Translations under genes and position numbers: made by a program | Assembly: GCA_029891385.1 (NCBI GenBank) | Contig: CM057234.1 | Coordinates: forward strand, 19,888,350 to 19,952,349 | DNA from: Erythroxylum novogranatense | Lineage: Eukaryota > Streptophyta > Magnoliopsida > Malpighiales > Erythroxylaceae | DNA: 64,000 nucleotides | Direction: 5' to 3' | Shown: piece after piece, positions 46,926-59,639 of the stretch | Numbering within the stretch: position 1 is the stretch's first letter | How the letters are laid out: each line of letters opens with the position of its first letter | The notes under the pieces: generated by a model | Seen by the model: only the letters and a program-made list of their open reading frames with translations | The model's database searches: none | What the model was told of the DNA's origin: nothing

Positions 46926-47394
46926 TGTTAAAGTATCTCATATTGATTAAACATGAATATGTTAAAGGGTTTATAAGTGGTCAGGGTTAACTATCCAAAT
47001 AACTAGTTTTAGTTATTTGGACAATAGTTAACCCAAGCCCAATTATTATAAGTGGACTCTACACTCTGCCCATAATAAATATTCAATATGGTATTAGAGC
47101 AGATTTGGTTCGGATTATTAATTTTTCAGTTGTCCGTCTGAATGTTCATTCCCAACAGCCCGGTCCGGTTACCACTACGTATATTTCAAGTGACAACTAG
47201 ATTTCCAGTCCCAGTTGCACTTGAGGTGGAGTATTAGAGTATCCTATATTGATTAAACATGAATATGTTAAAGGGCTTATAAGTGGTAAGAGTTAACTAT
47301 CCAAACAAGTAGTTCTAATTATTTGAACAATATTTGACCCAAGCTCAATTCTTGTAAATGGACTCTACACTCTACCTATATTAAAAATTCAATA
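46926..47394 (+). mobile_element. TRIM element (469 bp)
   Basis: Two 163-bp terminal repeats (46926-47088 and 47232-47394) share most positions and flank a 143-bp interior. The interior opens with TGGTATTAGAGC (47089-47100), an initiator tRNA-Met type primer site, and ends with a short purine tract before the second repeat. The TSD is cttgc (46921-46925 and 47395-47399). This is the terminal-repeat-in-miniature layout: no coding capacity, mobilised by other elements. The repeats begin TG/TA and end in CAATA rather than CA. The orientation is set by the primer site. Confidence 0.85.
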
Positions 47395-48200
47395 CTTGCG
47401 AACCGGAACAGACTTGTGCTTCTATCGCCCAGGGATTGTGGAAGAGATGTATTTGTTCAAGGTGTTATGGTGATAATGTGGAGGCACCGCGTGGAACTCT
47501 TCGGGCAAATGTGACAAATTGATAGTTGGTGAGTCCTTGTTGCTGCATTTTTGCTGTATATAGAACCTAATAGTACTGCTATTCATGGAGTTTATGGCAC
47601 TAATCTTTTGTGAACGACAGCAATTATTCTAGGGAGTTGAGTTTCAGTCATCTGTTAACAAGCTGTGAGAGCCCACCGTATGATAACCAGAAAAGACTTT
47701 TGTAATTTGTTAAGTGTCCCCGTCTAACTTCTGCAAATGAAATCAAATAATTGAAGACCAATGCCAAATCCAGACCATTATTAAATTGGCTACAAATAGC
47801 TGCATATTTCTTTATAAACTTGATTGAAAATAAATAATTTTGGTCTTTAACAAATGCACTATCAGTGTTTGACCGAGTTTACTTTGCTTCTATAACATAA
47901 GAATTAAGATTGCACAATTTGAAGAGTGTGAGGCTAAAAGGACTGGAAAAAGTTTAAGTATTTCAAAAGTTAGCCTGGACGACGCAGCACACGGAAAGTA
48001 ATGCTTCGTTTGTGACCCTCTGTTTTCACTATATTAGATGCATATTTCTTGGTGTTCCTGCTATGTCTTGTACAAGCAGTGATAACAAGGTAGATCTAGC
48101 CTCTTCAGTGCTGTTGATCGGTTCCTGAAATAATCAATTATGATACGTTAAAATCACGGCAGTGAGTTCCCAATGATTGATTGATAAGACATGGATGAGA
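47395..48200. other. Downstream flank of the 5-phosphatase gene
   Basis: 47400-47522 has an open plus-strand reading ending in a stop (a Cys-rich stretch with CICSRCYGDN and EAPRGTLRANVTN), which might be the tail of a decayed gene interrupted by the TRIM. 48120-48200 is probably 3' UTR of the minus-strand gene. A TTGATTATTTCAG acceptor-like word near 48130 could support a spliced 3' UTR. No clear AATAAA signal was found. Confidence 0.35.
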
Positions 48201-50545
48201 TTATACTCTTACTCCTCTCCATGGAGGTGTTCCCGTGCGAAGGATGTCGTGAGTTGGAATAGCTGCTGGATTAGTAGCCCTGACAAAAACTGGTGTAGAA
48301 AATAGAGCAGAAACAGGCCGATGATCTGAGAATTTACTCTCGCTGCGTAAGTAGGAAAGTTGCTTCACTCCCTTACCGTACCATAGAATTCTGTCACACC
48401 TGTCACCAAGCTCATGCATTATTCATATTGAAAATTAGCATTTAGCTAAAGATGGGAATTCATAATATACAGTGTGTAAGAACTCGTGTGGGGTTTGTGG
48501 CAGCTGACTAGCATGAAAAGGCAATCTAGATACAGTACACTAGGCGTACCATGCTGGAGTCCTCTGCTTTTCCCCTGACTTGCTTTGAAGATCACCTGAA
48601 TAACGATTGGAATTCAATGAAGAATACTTGTATGTTGGTGCGAATTCTATGTTACCTTCTCTCCACCCTTGGAATACCCCTCCATCTTCTAGTTCCCTTC
48701 GAAGCTGATCAAACTGTTGCAATGCTTTCCAATCTTGCTTGTCTATCAAATGCCTAGCTAAACTGTCTTCCAGGTACAATCTATAATTGAGGTCCCCGAA
48801 CAAGAAAATCCGACTGCTCAAAACATTCATTTTTTTGCTGTCAGTTTCACTTTCTTTGAGCAAATAGTTTTCAATCATTATTGCTCATCTTTTTATGAAG
48901 TTGACATTCAAATTCCTTTAAAACATTCTTTTTGTTCTGCACGTACTTTAGCAGGGAAAGAAAGAGAAAAGTAAACATAGGAGATTACCTTACACATCTG
49001 TTTTGCACTTGAATCTGGATTAGAATAGTCATTTTAAGTTTGGAGTTGCATATGAGGTGTGAAAATATACAAAAATTTCATAGCATGAAATATAATCCAG
49101 CAAAAAGCTTGGTAGCCTCGAAGAAATGATTAATACATGGTATAAACTACAAGAAATTATTTGCTGTCTTGAGGGCAAGAATTTTCGTATCAGTAAGGAT
49201 AGTATTTCCAAGATGAATGTTTAAATCAGCCTTATAAAACAAAGTTTACTGATATCAAGCACTTGATCTTATACTGAAGTTAATTATTTGGGGAGAAGGC
49301 CACTTACTCGTGTGCTAGAATATTGGGAGGAAGAGGATTATAATTTTCTTGTGGGGATGGATTGAAAGAAGTTCGCTTAAATATCTCCAACACTTGATGA
49401 TTTCTTTTCCCTTCATCACCTTTCTTCTCCCCAGAAGCCAGATGGGCAGCTATGAAACAAAAACTTACTCCTTCAATTGACATGCTAACAGAAACCGCTC
49501 CTTTGTTTCCTAAATAACCCATGATCCCACATGCTACCGAACACACTTTCACATTTGAAATGCAGTATTTTTGCAGCAATTCCTTCTTCATCCACACACT
49601 CACGAAGACTCCGACCATCTTTTTGCTGGCGACTAGCTTGTAAATACTGCCTCCAAATGCTTCATCTTGCTGTCTCATTGATTTCTGCCTCACTGGAGTC
49701 CCAACATATCTCAAACTATTCTCCCTCACCAATTCTGAAGACCTCGCATAATTGTAGTTATCACTTGAGATAGGAGTAGACAAAGGAGTCATCCAGGGGC
49801 AACCAACTTTGTTGTTTAGAGTTTTTCCTATGATTAGGTTCCAGTTTGCTGCTTTTCTTGGATCTTCTACTCCTATAACGTTCCGGGTTTTTAGAGGCAC
49901 GACCTCCTGAAAGCTGCATTCAGGAAGAACTTAATGGCGAAATGGCACCTGTCCGTCTTTTAGGCGTCGTTGTATTATACATATAATGTGCGTGTGTGTG
50001 TGTGTGGGTATGCATGTGTGTGCCCGCGTTCTTTACTCACTCAAGGACTACATAGTACATACCCAAGAACATATATGTCAGCTTCATCCTTGAGATTTAG
50101 CCACTCTTCCAAATCTACAGCTAGGCTTCCTGTAGGAGACCGTCCAGCAACATTCCAGGTACCAACGAAGATTCTGAAGTACGTAGGTGGGATCAAATGC
50201 CGAAATGAAAATTGCTTTTCAGATCTATAATTCGAGAAGCGAAGATGAAAGAAATCACCTTAGTTCATTTGTCAAAGTACACCGATCAATCTCCCATGAT
50301 CTACTAATTCCGAGAATACCGTCTAGCTTTTGGTCACCTTCATCTTCGGTCTCCTCTCCTGAAAGCATAGTACCCCAATTATGTATAGCTCAAGAACAAA
50401 CAGAAGAGGACTACAATTGATGAGAAAGTAATTGGTGGAGCTGACCTGAAATGTCATCCAGATAGAATGCCTTGGTTCTCTTATTCTTTCTCTTAAACCA
50501 CTTCCGAAGTCTCCTGGTTTTCTCCTTCTGGTTTTTGTTATTCAT
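48201..50545 (-). CDS. Type I inositol polyphosphate 5-phosphatase
   Basis: Six exons on the minus strand, all GT-AG: 50545-50446, 50358-50259, 50173-50063, 49913-49308, 48813-48550, 48399-48201. They join in frame to 1380 nt (459 residues). Enzymes of this family remove the 5-phosphate from Ins(1,4,5)P3 and from 5-phosphorylated phosphoinositides, controlling calcium and membrane signalling in the cytosol. Seen: a basic N-terminus with [13 protein letters not shown] (from about residue 11), [10 protein letters not shown] (68-77), [14 protein letters not shown] in exon 4, [13 protein letters not shown] before the exon end, FGDLNYRL (311-318), [11 protein letters not shown] (392-402) and SDHRPV (418-423). 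Both 5-phosphatase signature motifs and the SDH aspartate/histidine are intact. No WD repeats or membrane segment are present. The start was chosen because it gives the plant-type KKWF N-terminus. An ATG at 50552-50550 opens a 4-codon frame overlapping it. The C-terminus after SDHRPV (36 residues) is Thr/Pro-rich and unlike what I recall of relatives. The paralogue number is not assignable. Confidence 0.93.
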
Positions 50546-51149
50546 GGCTCATGACGAAGGTCCAATCCTTGCTTGAACCACAATAGCATGCTCTTAACAT
50601 AAACAGTTTAAAGCATATCAATTCACAAAAGCGATATGCTTTATGGAACCTCTCTCGCATTTCTTCTGACAACGCTGTTACCTATCCAGCATCTTTGCTA
50701 TGGCCATGATCAATGTTTTAGAAAAAAGGGGAGCATTTAATTCTAGATGAACATTGTTAAAATCACCTTATACGGGATTATGGGGATCAAAACTAACGGA
50801 CAGACGCTGGAAACATAGACAAGAATATTGCAACTTGCGATAATTCCAAGGGACATAAACAATAGGAATTGCAAGAAGTAGAGGCGATGCTAGTTAGAGA
50901 ACAAGAAGTTTCTCACCCATCTTTTATGGAGTTATTTAATCACTGAATCACGAAGGGACCTAGAAAGATATAGGCCTCACAAGCTTCTATCATTTGTTTG
51001 ATGATTTGAGCTGTTAGGTGGGATGGTCGTGCTAGTCACGTAGGTCTTGTGGGTTTTTGGATTTAGAAGGTCTATAATTACATCGCAAAGTCAAAGTACC
51101 TGATACGAAACATGCGTACACCTAAGATGAAACAGCTTGGCGTCATTTT
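50546..51149. other. Upstream region of the 5-phosphatase gene
   Basis: This holds the 5' UTR and promoter by position. No convincing TATA box is fixed. A tiny upstream frame (50552-50538) overlaps the main start. No repeats are recognised. Confidence 0.45.
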
Positions 51150-51900
51150 TGGATCCTATTTGACAAAGCAAACACACAGAAAAGGAAGTTGAATAATATG
51201 AGTTAAAAATTTTGCAAATTGCTTTCAATTCGGATAAAGATAGGTACTTGTTAAAAATTAAAACAATAAGAATTCGTCAGACAATAGTAACCTATTAAAC
51301 AATAGGAGCATGCTAAAAAATAAGGTCAGTTAAAAGCAATCTTAAAACATAAAGCACTTGTTGAAATAAAAGAACCTTTAGCTGAATTTATTTTAGAATC
51401 AAAGGAGTCTCTTGCTGAAATGAACAGATACACAATATAATACAAAAATATAAAAGTTAAAAGTGAAGAGAAAAAGGACGCAGTCGATTTATACTAGTTC
51501 AGTTTATATACAAGTCCACGCTCAATTTTTAAGTGTCCAACTTGAGTATTTTGCTATAAAAATCCAAGTAATAATTTGACGAATCTTTTCAAACTCACGA
51601 GTACATATTTTTCAAGGTTCTCCAATCTTGTAAACTACTAGTATTTAACTAGTCTCTAAAGCTCTCAACAGAAAATGAAGTTTGTTTAATATGAACTACA
51701 CTGCTCTCTCACTTTCAAAAGAGTTTATGCTATAGATGTATTTCGAAAGTCTTATTTGTATTTACAACTCTAATATATGTTCACAAAAGCAGTTGTTCTT
51801 CCTTAAGTAGGCTTTTCTTTCAACTAGTCATTGCTTCACTTGTATCCTTAGTTAATTGGATGAATTTAATTCTGAATAACTTTGATGTCATTTTTGCCAA
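51150..51900 (-). repeat. Decayed copia-type LTR remnant
   Basis: The segment around 51470-51600 carries the sequence style of the copia LTR at 28020-28150 (a GATTTATACTRGTTCA-type block followed by a CAAGTCCACGCTC-like stretch). Ends and TSD cannot be located, so this is an old fragment. Confidence 0.4.
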
Positions 51901-53855
51901 AAAAAATCTTTCAGTAATCACGTGACTAATACTAGACCTTCATAATAAGTAGGATTTTTCAGATAAACTATTTTTTAATAAGATAAGCTCATAAAAAAGG
52001 TTCATGTAAAAAGGAAAGTAATTATTTTATGATTGTATTTTCTTTTAAGAATTATACCATTGTTTATATATAAGGAAATAAATCCAATTTAAACTTTAAA
52101 ATATTACAAGGTTATCATCAAAATTGTTAAATATGAACCTTGAGGTAACACTATTTAAGTACTCCAACAAGTTGAATGCCATCAAAATAGACTCTTCGAA
52201 AGGGAACAAGGAAAGTTTGATAAGAAAATTTGGATCATCTTTACCTTATTAGCCTGGTTTATTTTGCCTTGCACATGGCAATCGTTGATATTGGTGTCTT
52301 TGGTGGGCAAGATGAATGAATTGAGAATGAACTATGAGTTTACCATATTGGGTTAGTCTTTCAGTACTGGCATATTATATTAGCATCGATGGTAGCAAAT
52401 GTCCCTGATCATAATCTCTCACTATCACTCCAAAAGCAATAACTAATTAGATGGCTCCTCAGTTATGGCATTTGTAACAACAAAGGTAGAGTTTTCCACT
52501 ATAAATCACAGTCTAAAATGTTGCTCGTCACTTTTAGGGACAAGGATGTTTTATGTTTTATTTTATCAATGTTACATTCATGTTCTTTATACTTGTATGT
52601 TTATGAAGTTTTGTTTTCTTTTGTTAAAGGTTGATCAAGTTATTTTAGGCTTCCATTCTTAATGCTAAATCTTGTCATTTTTCTTTTGTCTTTTTTAATT
52701 TCCAACCTAAGTAAGAACACTAAAGATTGAGATGTTAATAAGGTTAGTAGAAATGGCCTGATCTTATTTGAAATCAATGAGTCAAATTCTAGTTGATGGA
52801 GATCTAGTTTAGTTGCCAGCCTGAAGGCTGATCTAAAAGACTGAATTCCGTTCCTTAAAATGATGTTATGTTAATTGTCCAAAATGAAATCATTTTAGTC
52901 TTTAGATTTAAGAAAGTTACACGAAAATAATGTCATTTTGGATGGCCTAAATTTTACTGAAATTTGAGCTAGACTGGTAGTAATCCTAAGCTAATCCAAC
53001 TTATTATCATCTTTCAAGGCCCATTTACTCGTTTTTGAAAATAGTATGATTATATCTTTTCATTTACAAATTGAAAATTGCATTATCTAAAATCTCTTGC
53101 CCTTATAATAGTGATATACTCATTTTTACATCAGCTTCCATATAATTCTAATTTAACTATCTTCTCAAGTTAGTTCTTCAACTAAGTTCTTAGTATTTTT
53201 TATTCAACATTTTTGAGCAAAGCATTTTTTTGTTTTAGAATATAATATATATTGAATATGATAGATGTAACAATAAAGAGGTTTTCTTTATTAATATTCA
53301 AAAAGAATATAACATTTGATGAGGGTCTATATAATCTATCTTGCACCTAACATCATATGTTATTTAAATAGTATAAATAGACAGTTATAAGTTAGTTAGG
53401 TTGTCCTATCTTGAGTGATTATATTCCAATTGTCATAGGATATTATGAAATAATACACAAACAATGCAACAATTTGTATTGATCTAAAATTGATTATAGG
53501 TCAAAAGTGTATTTTAAAACCTAACATTTTATCAAAATATAAGTTAAACATTAACCTTTGAAGTGGTAAATTTGATCCTAATGTTTTCAATTTTCATTAT
53601 TCAACTATTATATTATTATTGACATAACATATATTTATATTTTTAATCACTAAGTGGATTTCACCATCAAATGACAGTGTGGAACTCAAATATTTGATTT
53701 TAAATTATTAATAAAACTTAATTCATTTAAATTAATTATAATAAAACATAATTATAAGTAGCTTAATTAAATTCCCAATCTGCATTAACCCCAACACTAA
53801 TTCTCAAATTTTCATCTAACTCCCCCATTAATATTTTCATCCAGAACCTCATTTC
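51901..53855. other. AT-rich intergenic DNA
   Basis: Nothing confidently recognisable. A TATAAATAG word near 53380 within LTR-like text hints at another old fragment. Small frames (for example 52465-52662) have no domain. Confidence 0.4.
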
Positions 53856-54926
53856 TTTTTTTTTTTTGTATAAGGGAAAATAAAGCCTAACGAACACACT
53901 AATATCTAACTAACGCAGAGTTTTGTGGTACAAAACTCCGTGATTATCACAGTGCAGATGGGCCATGACTAACATTAGAGGCTCCTGAAGAATATGAACT
54001 CTTGGACTGGAATAAGCTGCGAGAGCGATCGTGTCAAGACATTGGTTCCTTCACGATGAACGTCTTGTTCACCACCCAAGCTTTTGTGAAGCCCACGGGT
54101 TCTTGTCACCAAAAAAGAGTACTTAGTCGAAGGTAAATTAGCCGAGGATAGAAGATTTATCACCTCCAAAGAATCCACTTCAATAAGAACTCGTCGGAAG
54201 CCAAGTGAAGTTCCGAATGGACTCCCCAAAGTTCAGCATCAAGAGGTGAGCCCCTTTCAATGAGGTGTAAAAAACTCCCACACCACTGGCCTTGACAATC
54301 CCTTATCAATCCTCCAACAGTAACAATGTTGAACCCATACTTAATTGCTCCATCGATATTGATTTTGACCCAACCCTCCAGAGATTTGGTTCAACCCACA
54401 AATTGACCCACTACTAACCCTTGATCCTCGTACACATATCGCTCTATGATTCTAGCCCTAACTATCCAATTAACATAGTCTATGACTGTCTTATGACCGT
54501 CTTCTGGCCAAGTAAAGTCCTCCTCAAATATACTTTTGTTACGTCATTTTCAAAGAAACCAACAGGTTATCCCGTAGATTGTAGCCCATTGAACCTACTG
54601 TACTTGAGCATGCTTGTTGAAGTTACAAGTCACCCACTGTTCCACATCATGTTGAAAGAATTCCGGGTCAACTGTTTCAGGAGAAAATTTACACTAAAAA
54701 ACTTTGACTTGCATGCAATCAAGAAGACGTGTTCTAATTATGTTTTATTTTCTTCCAACATCACTCTTTACATAATCTTCCATCACAGGTTCATCTTACT
54801 TACGTTCACAATCCTGTCATAACCTAAAAACCCCTACGCTTTCAACATCCTCAAACCCTCCTCCTTTATTGCTTCAATCCTTAAAACCTTACGTGTTATC
54901 ATCTCATCGTTGCTTCCGCTCCATTC
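53856..54926 (-). pseudogene. LINE 3' part: zf-RVT and RNase H remnant
   Basis: On the minus strand, a plant LINE-type C-terminus can be read through frame breaks. It includes a WATIYGITCWF zf-RVT-like stretch with FEEDFTWPEDG, then EGWVKINIDGA, GGLIRDCQGQWCGSF, DAELWG, and LGFRRVLIEVDSLEVINLL (RNase H, 54229-53975). The 12-base T run at 53856-53867 is the poly(A) tail, so this is the true 3' end. The 5' part continues at 63205. Stops and shifts make it non-functional. Confidence 0.75.
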
Positions 54927-56526
54927 TGTTGAGAAATCTGGACCGGATCTAATCCGAACGCAGCGGAATAATCACGAAACTTTTTCGTGACTTTTGATTT
55001 CCCGAAAACCAAGATCTATTTAATTCTATAAAATAATTAACATGAATCAAAATAAAGCGGAAATTAATTCGTACCTTATTATGAAGCTTGATCTTTATCT
55101 TGATGCATTCTTGAACTGCTTCTGAAACCGATCCGTCTCAACCACCGTAGCCGCACAAGTGTCCGGCCTCTAACGGTATCCACCGAATGAGTTGAGAGAA
55201 CTCAGTAACTTTTACAGAGAGGGTTAAGCATGAAGTGCTAGCTACATGAGCTTAAGCCTATTTATAATAAGCTTTGGATGTATTAGTAATTTAATTGAAA
55301 TTAAACACTAATTTCAATTAAAATTTAATTAGAATTACGATAATTCTAATTAAATACCAATTATTTCAAATAAGATTCAATATCGATATCGATCTTTATT
55401 TATTAAATATCTCATATTTAATTATAAAGTTTCTCAAACTTTATAATCAAGTCCAACTTGATTAAATTAATTTTGCTCTCTTCAACCCATTCTATATGTG
55501 TGACCCATTAGGTTCCCAAATATGTTGGCAATGACTATAAATTATAATTTAATTCATAATTAGAATTAGATAAATTAAAACTCCTTTTAATTTATCTTTA
55601 ATTCTCTAATTAAACAATTTATAATCATAGATCAAGATTGACGTCTAGCAACGTATCATGACCACCCAAATATTCAGGAATGTCAAAGTGGTTTTGACTA
55701 ACCTTTCCGTGCATGATTTTTCCGTATAATTCAATCCTTTCATCAACTAATGTTCCAATTAGACATAGAGCATGGAATTAATGTCTACTCTATTTTGAGT
55801 CTAATTATATTAATTCTCCGCCATTAGCTATTGATTTAATTAATGATATTTGTAAACTGTTTACTAAATATCATTCCACCTCGCCAAGGATTTCTGAATC
55901 AATATTAATCGAGAACAACGGAACATTCTCCCTAATTACTTTAGGGTGATGAATCCTATCTTGATCATTCAACTATCTCCATATAGTTCATGTTATATCC
56001 AATGACTACCATTTAAACGACCTTTATAGATCACGAATAGTATCAAAACATAACAATCCCCATACAAGATAACTTTGATGATCTCAAGTCAAAGGATCAC
56101 TTATACAATCATCACAATGAGAATTCTATGACATACAAGTAATGTTCCAAATAGATTTCTCATATCGGGTCTGTTCAGTGAACTTGTTCTCTAACAAGTA
56201 CCCACACGTTTGTTTAAGTATCTCCATACTTTAGCCTATGAGATCGACTACTTCCTTCATAAGGAAAAACGAAACGTGTGCTAGTCTTTTTATGTTCTAT
56301 TAATGTCCAATCTTAATAGAACAATGACTAGGAACATTTTAGGAATAATTCATGAATGCAATATGAATCTCATAATTATAATCTCATTATAATTTCATTT
56401 GCAATGTAAAATTATCCCATGGACTTTATCATATACATCTAAACATGTACAAGATAAAGAATGCCTTTTAAATAATTTGTCACTAAACTACAACCAAAGC
56501 GATTGGCTGTAGGGCATAAACCAACA
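54927..56526 (-). repeat. 3' LTR of the LARD-like element
   Basis: A TATAAATAGG-type TATA box lies on the minus strand at about 55257-55268. It is near-identical to 61604-63199. Confidence 0.9.
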
Positions 56527-56538
56527 ATCTCCCACTTG
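56527..56538 (-). other. Polypurine tract of the LARD-like element
   Basis: The minus strand reads CAAGTGGGAGAT directly before the LTR start. Similar AGTGGGAGTA words recur inside the element at about 57253, 57275, 57464 and 59033. Confidence 0.75.
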
Positions 56539-59500
56539 CACTAAGTCAATCATTTAAGTATCTTATACCATATCACCATATGACGATTATTCTACTACTA
56601 GAGTAGTGGCTTAATGAGAGAATTCTACAAGATTCTCTATAGTGAGCACTTGATTAAACCTTACAACTTCTATCTTAATTATCATCATAATTAAGAACAT
56701 TTGCCTATACATTCTTGGATCTTTGATGAGACATTAGCTCCTTATGCATTCCCAATGACTCTAATGTTTTTACAGTACATTACTGTCTTGAACAATGCAA
56801 AGAAACTCGATCAAATTCACTAAAGAACTTGTTGATCCAATTAATCATTTCCACTAAATGAAAAATGTATTATGGCTTAATTAGCAACTAATTGCTACAT
56901 TGGAACTTTTCCAATCCTAAATGATAATGTTCTAAGTAAATATACCTTAATTAGGATTTACTAAAGTTATATCCTTATCATCTTAAACTCAAATATCAAC
57001 TCAAACACAGAGTAATGGATATCTTTAATACTTCATAAGTATCTGATATCTTAAATACTAAACATCTTTAGTACATTATCTATGCACTTGGACTTAGAAT
57101 AAGTCAACAACGTCCAATCTATCTCCATAGATCTTATTCCTAAAATTAAGTTGTTACCTTTTCATATCCAACAAGAGTTGTTCTTGGACAATTATATATT
57201 CAACAATTGAAAGTTAGAACTGTTGTTCTCTGTGAGCAATATGTCTCCACATACTCCCACTAAGAGGACAACCATACTCCCACTAACCTTCTTGTAAAAG
57301 TGACAAATTCACAATCATCTTCAAACAAACTCTTTGAATTCATCATGAAAGTGAATCTTTCAATATCTCATGAACCTTTCAACTATACATCAAATGTATC
57401 ATTAAAGGTATTAGTTCCAATTAGATGTATAGTCATGAGATTTGAACCTTTCAAATTCCTTTTTACTCCCACTACTTATCTTGAGAACAGTTCTCCTATA
57501 AGCATACATTGAATCAAACAATTTGTTCAATTGGTCTGTAAGAATATATCCAACCTTTTGGATATTGCATAACACTTTATTACTCAATTTAGTTCTAAAC
57601 TAAATGGATAATATATGCTTCAACCAAGCATCACATCTTAAAATCATTAGCTTTAACTATTTCGAAGACTTAACATTTCATATCTAATATGAAATCTAGC
57701 TAATTGATTCAACTGGAACTATATAAGGTAAGTTATTGTACCAGGCATTGCTATAAAAGAAACACTATTGCATCATACAATATCTCATATTGTATTTTAC
57801 TCCTTACATCAATCCATACACTTATGAATTTAATTGTAAAGGAATTCACGAAAGAATCTCATTCTTTATAGATAACCGAAAATTTAAAACTTACCACAAC
57901 GATCTCATCGATGTGCTTTAGCATTCTCAGTGTTTAATTTCTACTTAGATTTAAACAATTTGAACTTTTCAAAATTCTAAATCATAATTTTATTTAATAC
58001 ATATGACTATATCACATAAAGTCATTAGTAATAAAATAAAATAAAATATTATCATTTTATGAATTGTTATTCCATCCAATACATCACATGTATAAAATTT
58101 AACAATTCAATACCATTATCATCCTTTCACCAAAGGTTGATTTAGTTATTCTTCAACTATACAAGTTTCACAAGTTCCATACGATTCATAATCAAAAGGA
58201 TACATATATCCTAGTATGTAACTTTATGATTCTCGTTATGTTGATTTAACCATTATGGCATAAAAGGATTGTCTCGGTTATCCAACTTTTAATTCTTGCC
58301 ATTTATGTTAAATATAAATCTCCTTTGATCCAATACATGTACAAACTATTTGCATAAAATTGGATCAACTACTTTTATTTAACAATCTATTTCTTATCAT
58401 GCTTTAAACATTACAATAATGTTGAATCTAAATTCAGTATCAAATACTTCTAAGCATGAATTAGAAATACATATTATCTCTATCATATCACATAAAGGCA
58501 AGAAAATAATGCAATCATTTTCTTCTAATGATAACTATTATCATTCTATAACAAAGCGTATAATTGTAGTCCACAATTATGTTTTAGTAGGCTAAATTAA
58601 GTGAAACAACTTCAACAAGGTACTATACCTTTCATCTTTCCTCCATGCAACCCCTTGCATTTTGCTATCATGGTGTTGACATACATCTTACATGTCATTG
58701 TCAAAGTTTACGAGACATTAGTCAACTCAAAATGTCAATACATTTTGTCATCTTTATGATTTTGACATATCTCTACAACTTTGTCACCATATCCTCAATA
58801 GGGACTATAGCAACATTGCATAATGAACATACAATTTTCTATCTAACTTTTGAGAATTTTTCTCAAACATATCCTATGTCCAAGAACTTGGGTTCACTAA
58901 CTTAGTATCAACTATACTAAATAAGGTAAATTTCACTAAGAACAAAATATAAGTGTAAGGAAAAACAAGTAATCAATTATATGCCATGACTACCAAATAA
59001 GATTAGGACTTTAATCATGCATTTGGTTACTCCCACTATTTTATTCAAAATAATAGCCCCCACTATTATTCGGAAAGATTACTCTAATCTTTCTAGTGGG
59101 CTAGATCCCATTCAAGTATAGTTGACCTTGAGTTTGCTCAACAAACCAACTATACTTAAATTAGGTGAATAACAACTTTATCAATCATATCTCATGTGAC
59201 TCCTAGATCCGTTAGGTGACAACTCTTGCCACAACATATCTTATATGTCATTCCTAACCTTGCCTCTAAATTCATGTGATCATGAGTTTGCTCATCCAAA
59301 TCACACAAATTTAGTTAAGTAAAACTCACTATTATAAGACTAAACATATTCGGGTGAAGAGGCCTTGAGTTTGCTCAACAAGCCTTACAATAAATGAACT
59401 CGGTTTATTCTTATAACAATGGAAGACATCAATCACGCTCTTAACGTGTACTTAATATTTTAACGAGGGTTTTAATTTCATATGTCTCATCAAACACAAA

Positions 59501-59639
59501 TTGCATGTAAAATATCACACATATAAAACATACAATTTATCATGCATCCAATACATATATCAACCATATAAATAAAGTATGCAACTTATGCACTCATAAT
59601 CAAATTATATGCATAAAATATCAAGCTTCGCTTGATTTT
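56539..59639 (-). other. LARD interior, repeat-bearing half
   Basis: No domain. Several ACTCCCACT words (plus strand) copy the purine tract. Three units with the core GAGTTTGCTCA lie at about 59129-59150, 59284-59300 and 59364-59382, each followed by a short AT-rich spacer. Confidence 0.6.

Noticed and set aside
54421..54822. 133-codon plus-strand frame
   Set aside because: It is antisense to readable LINE zf-RVT/RNase H text and has no domain.
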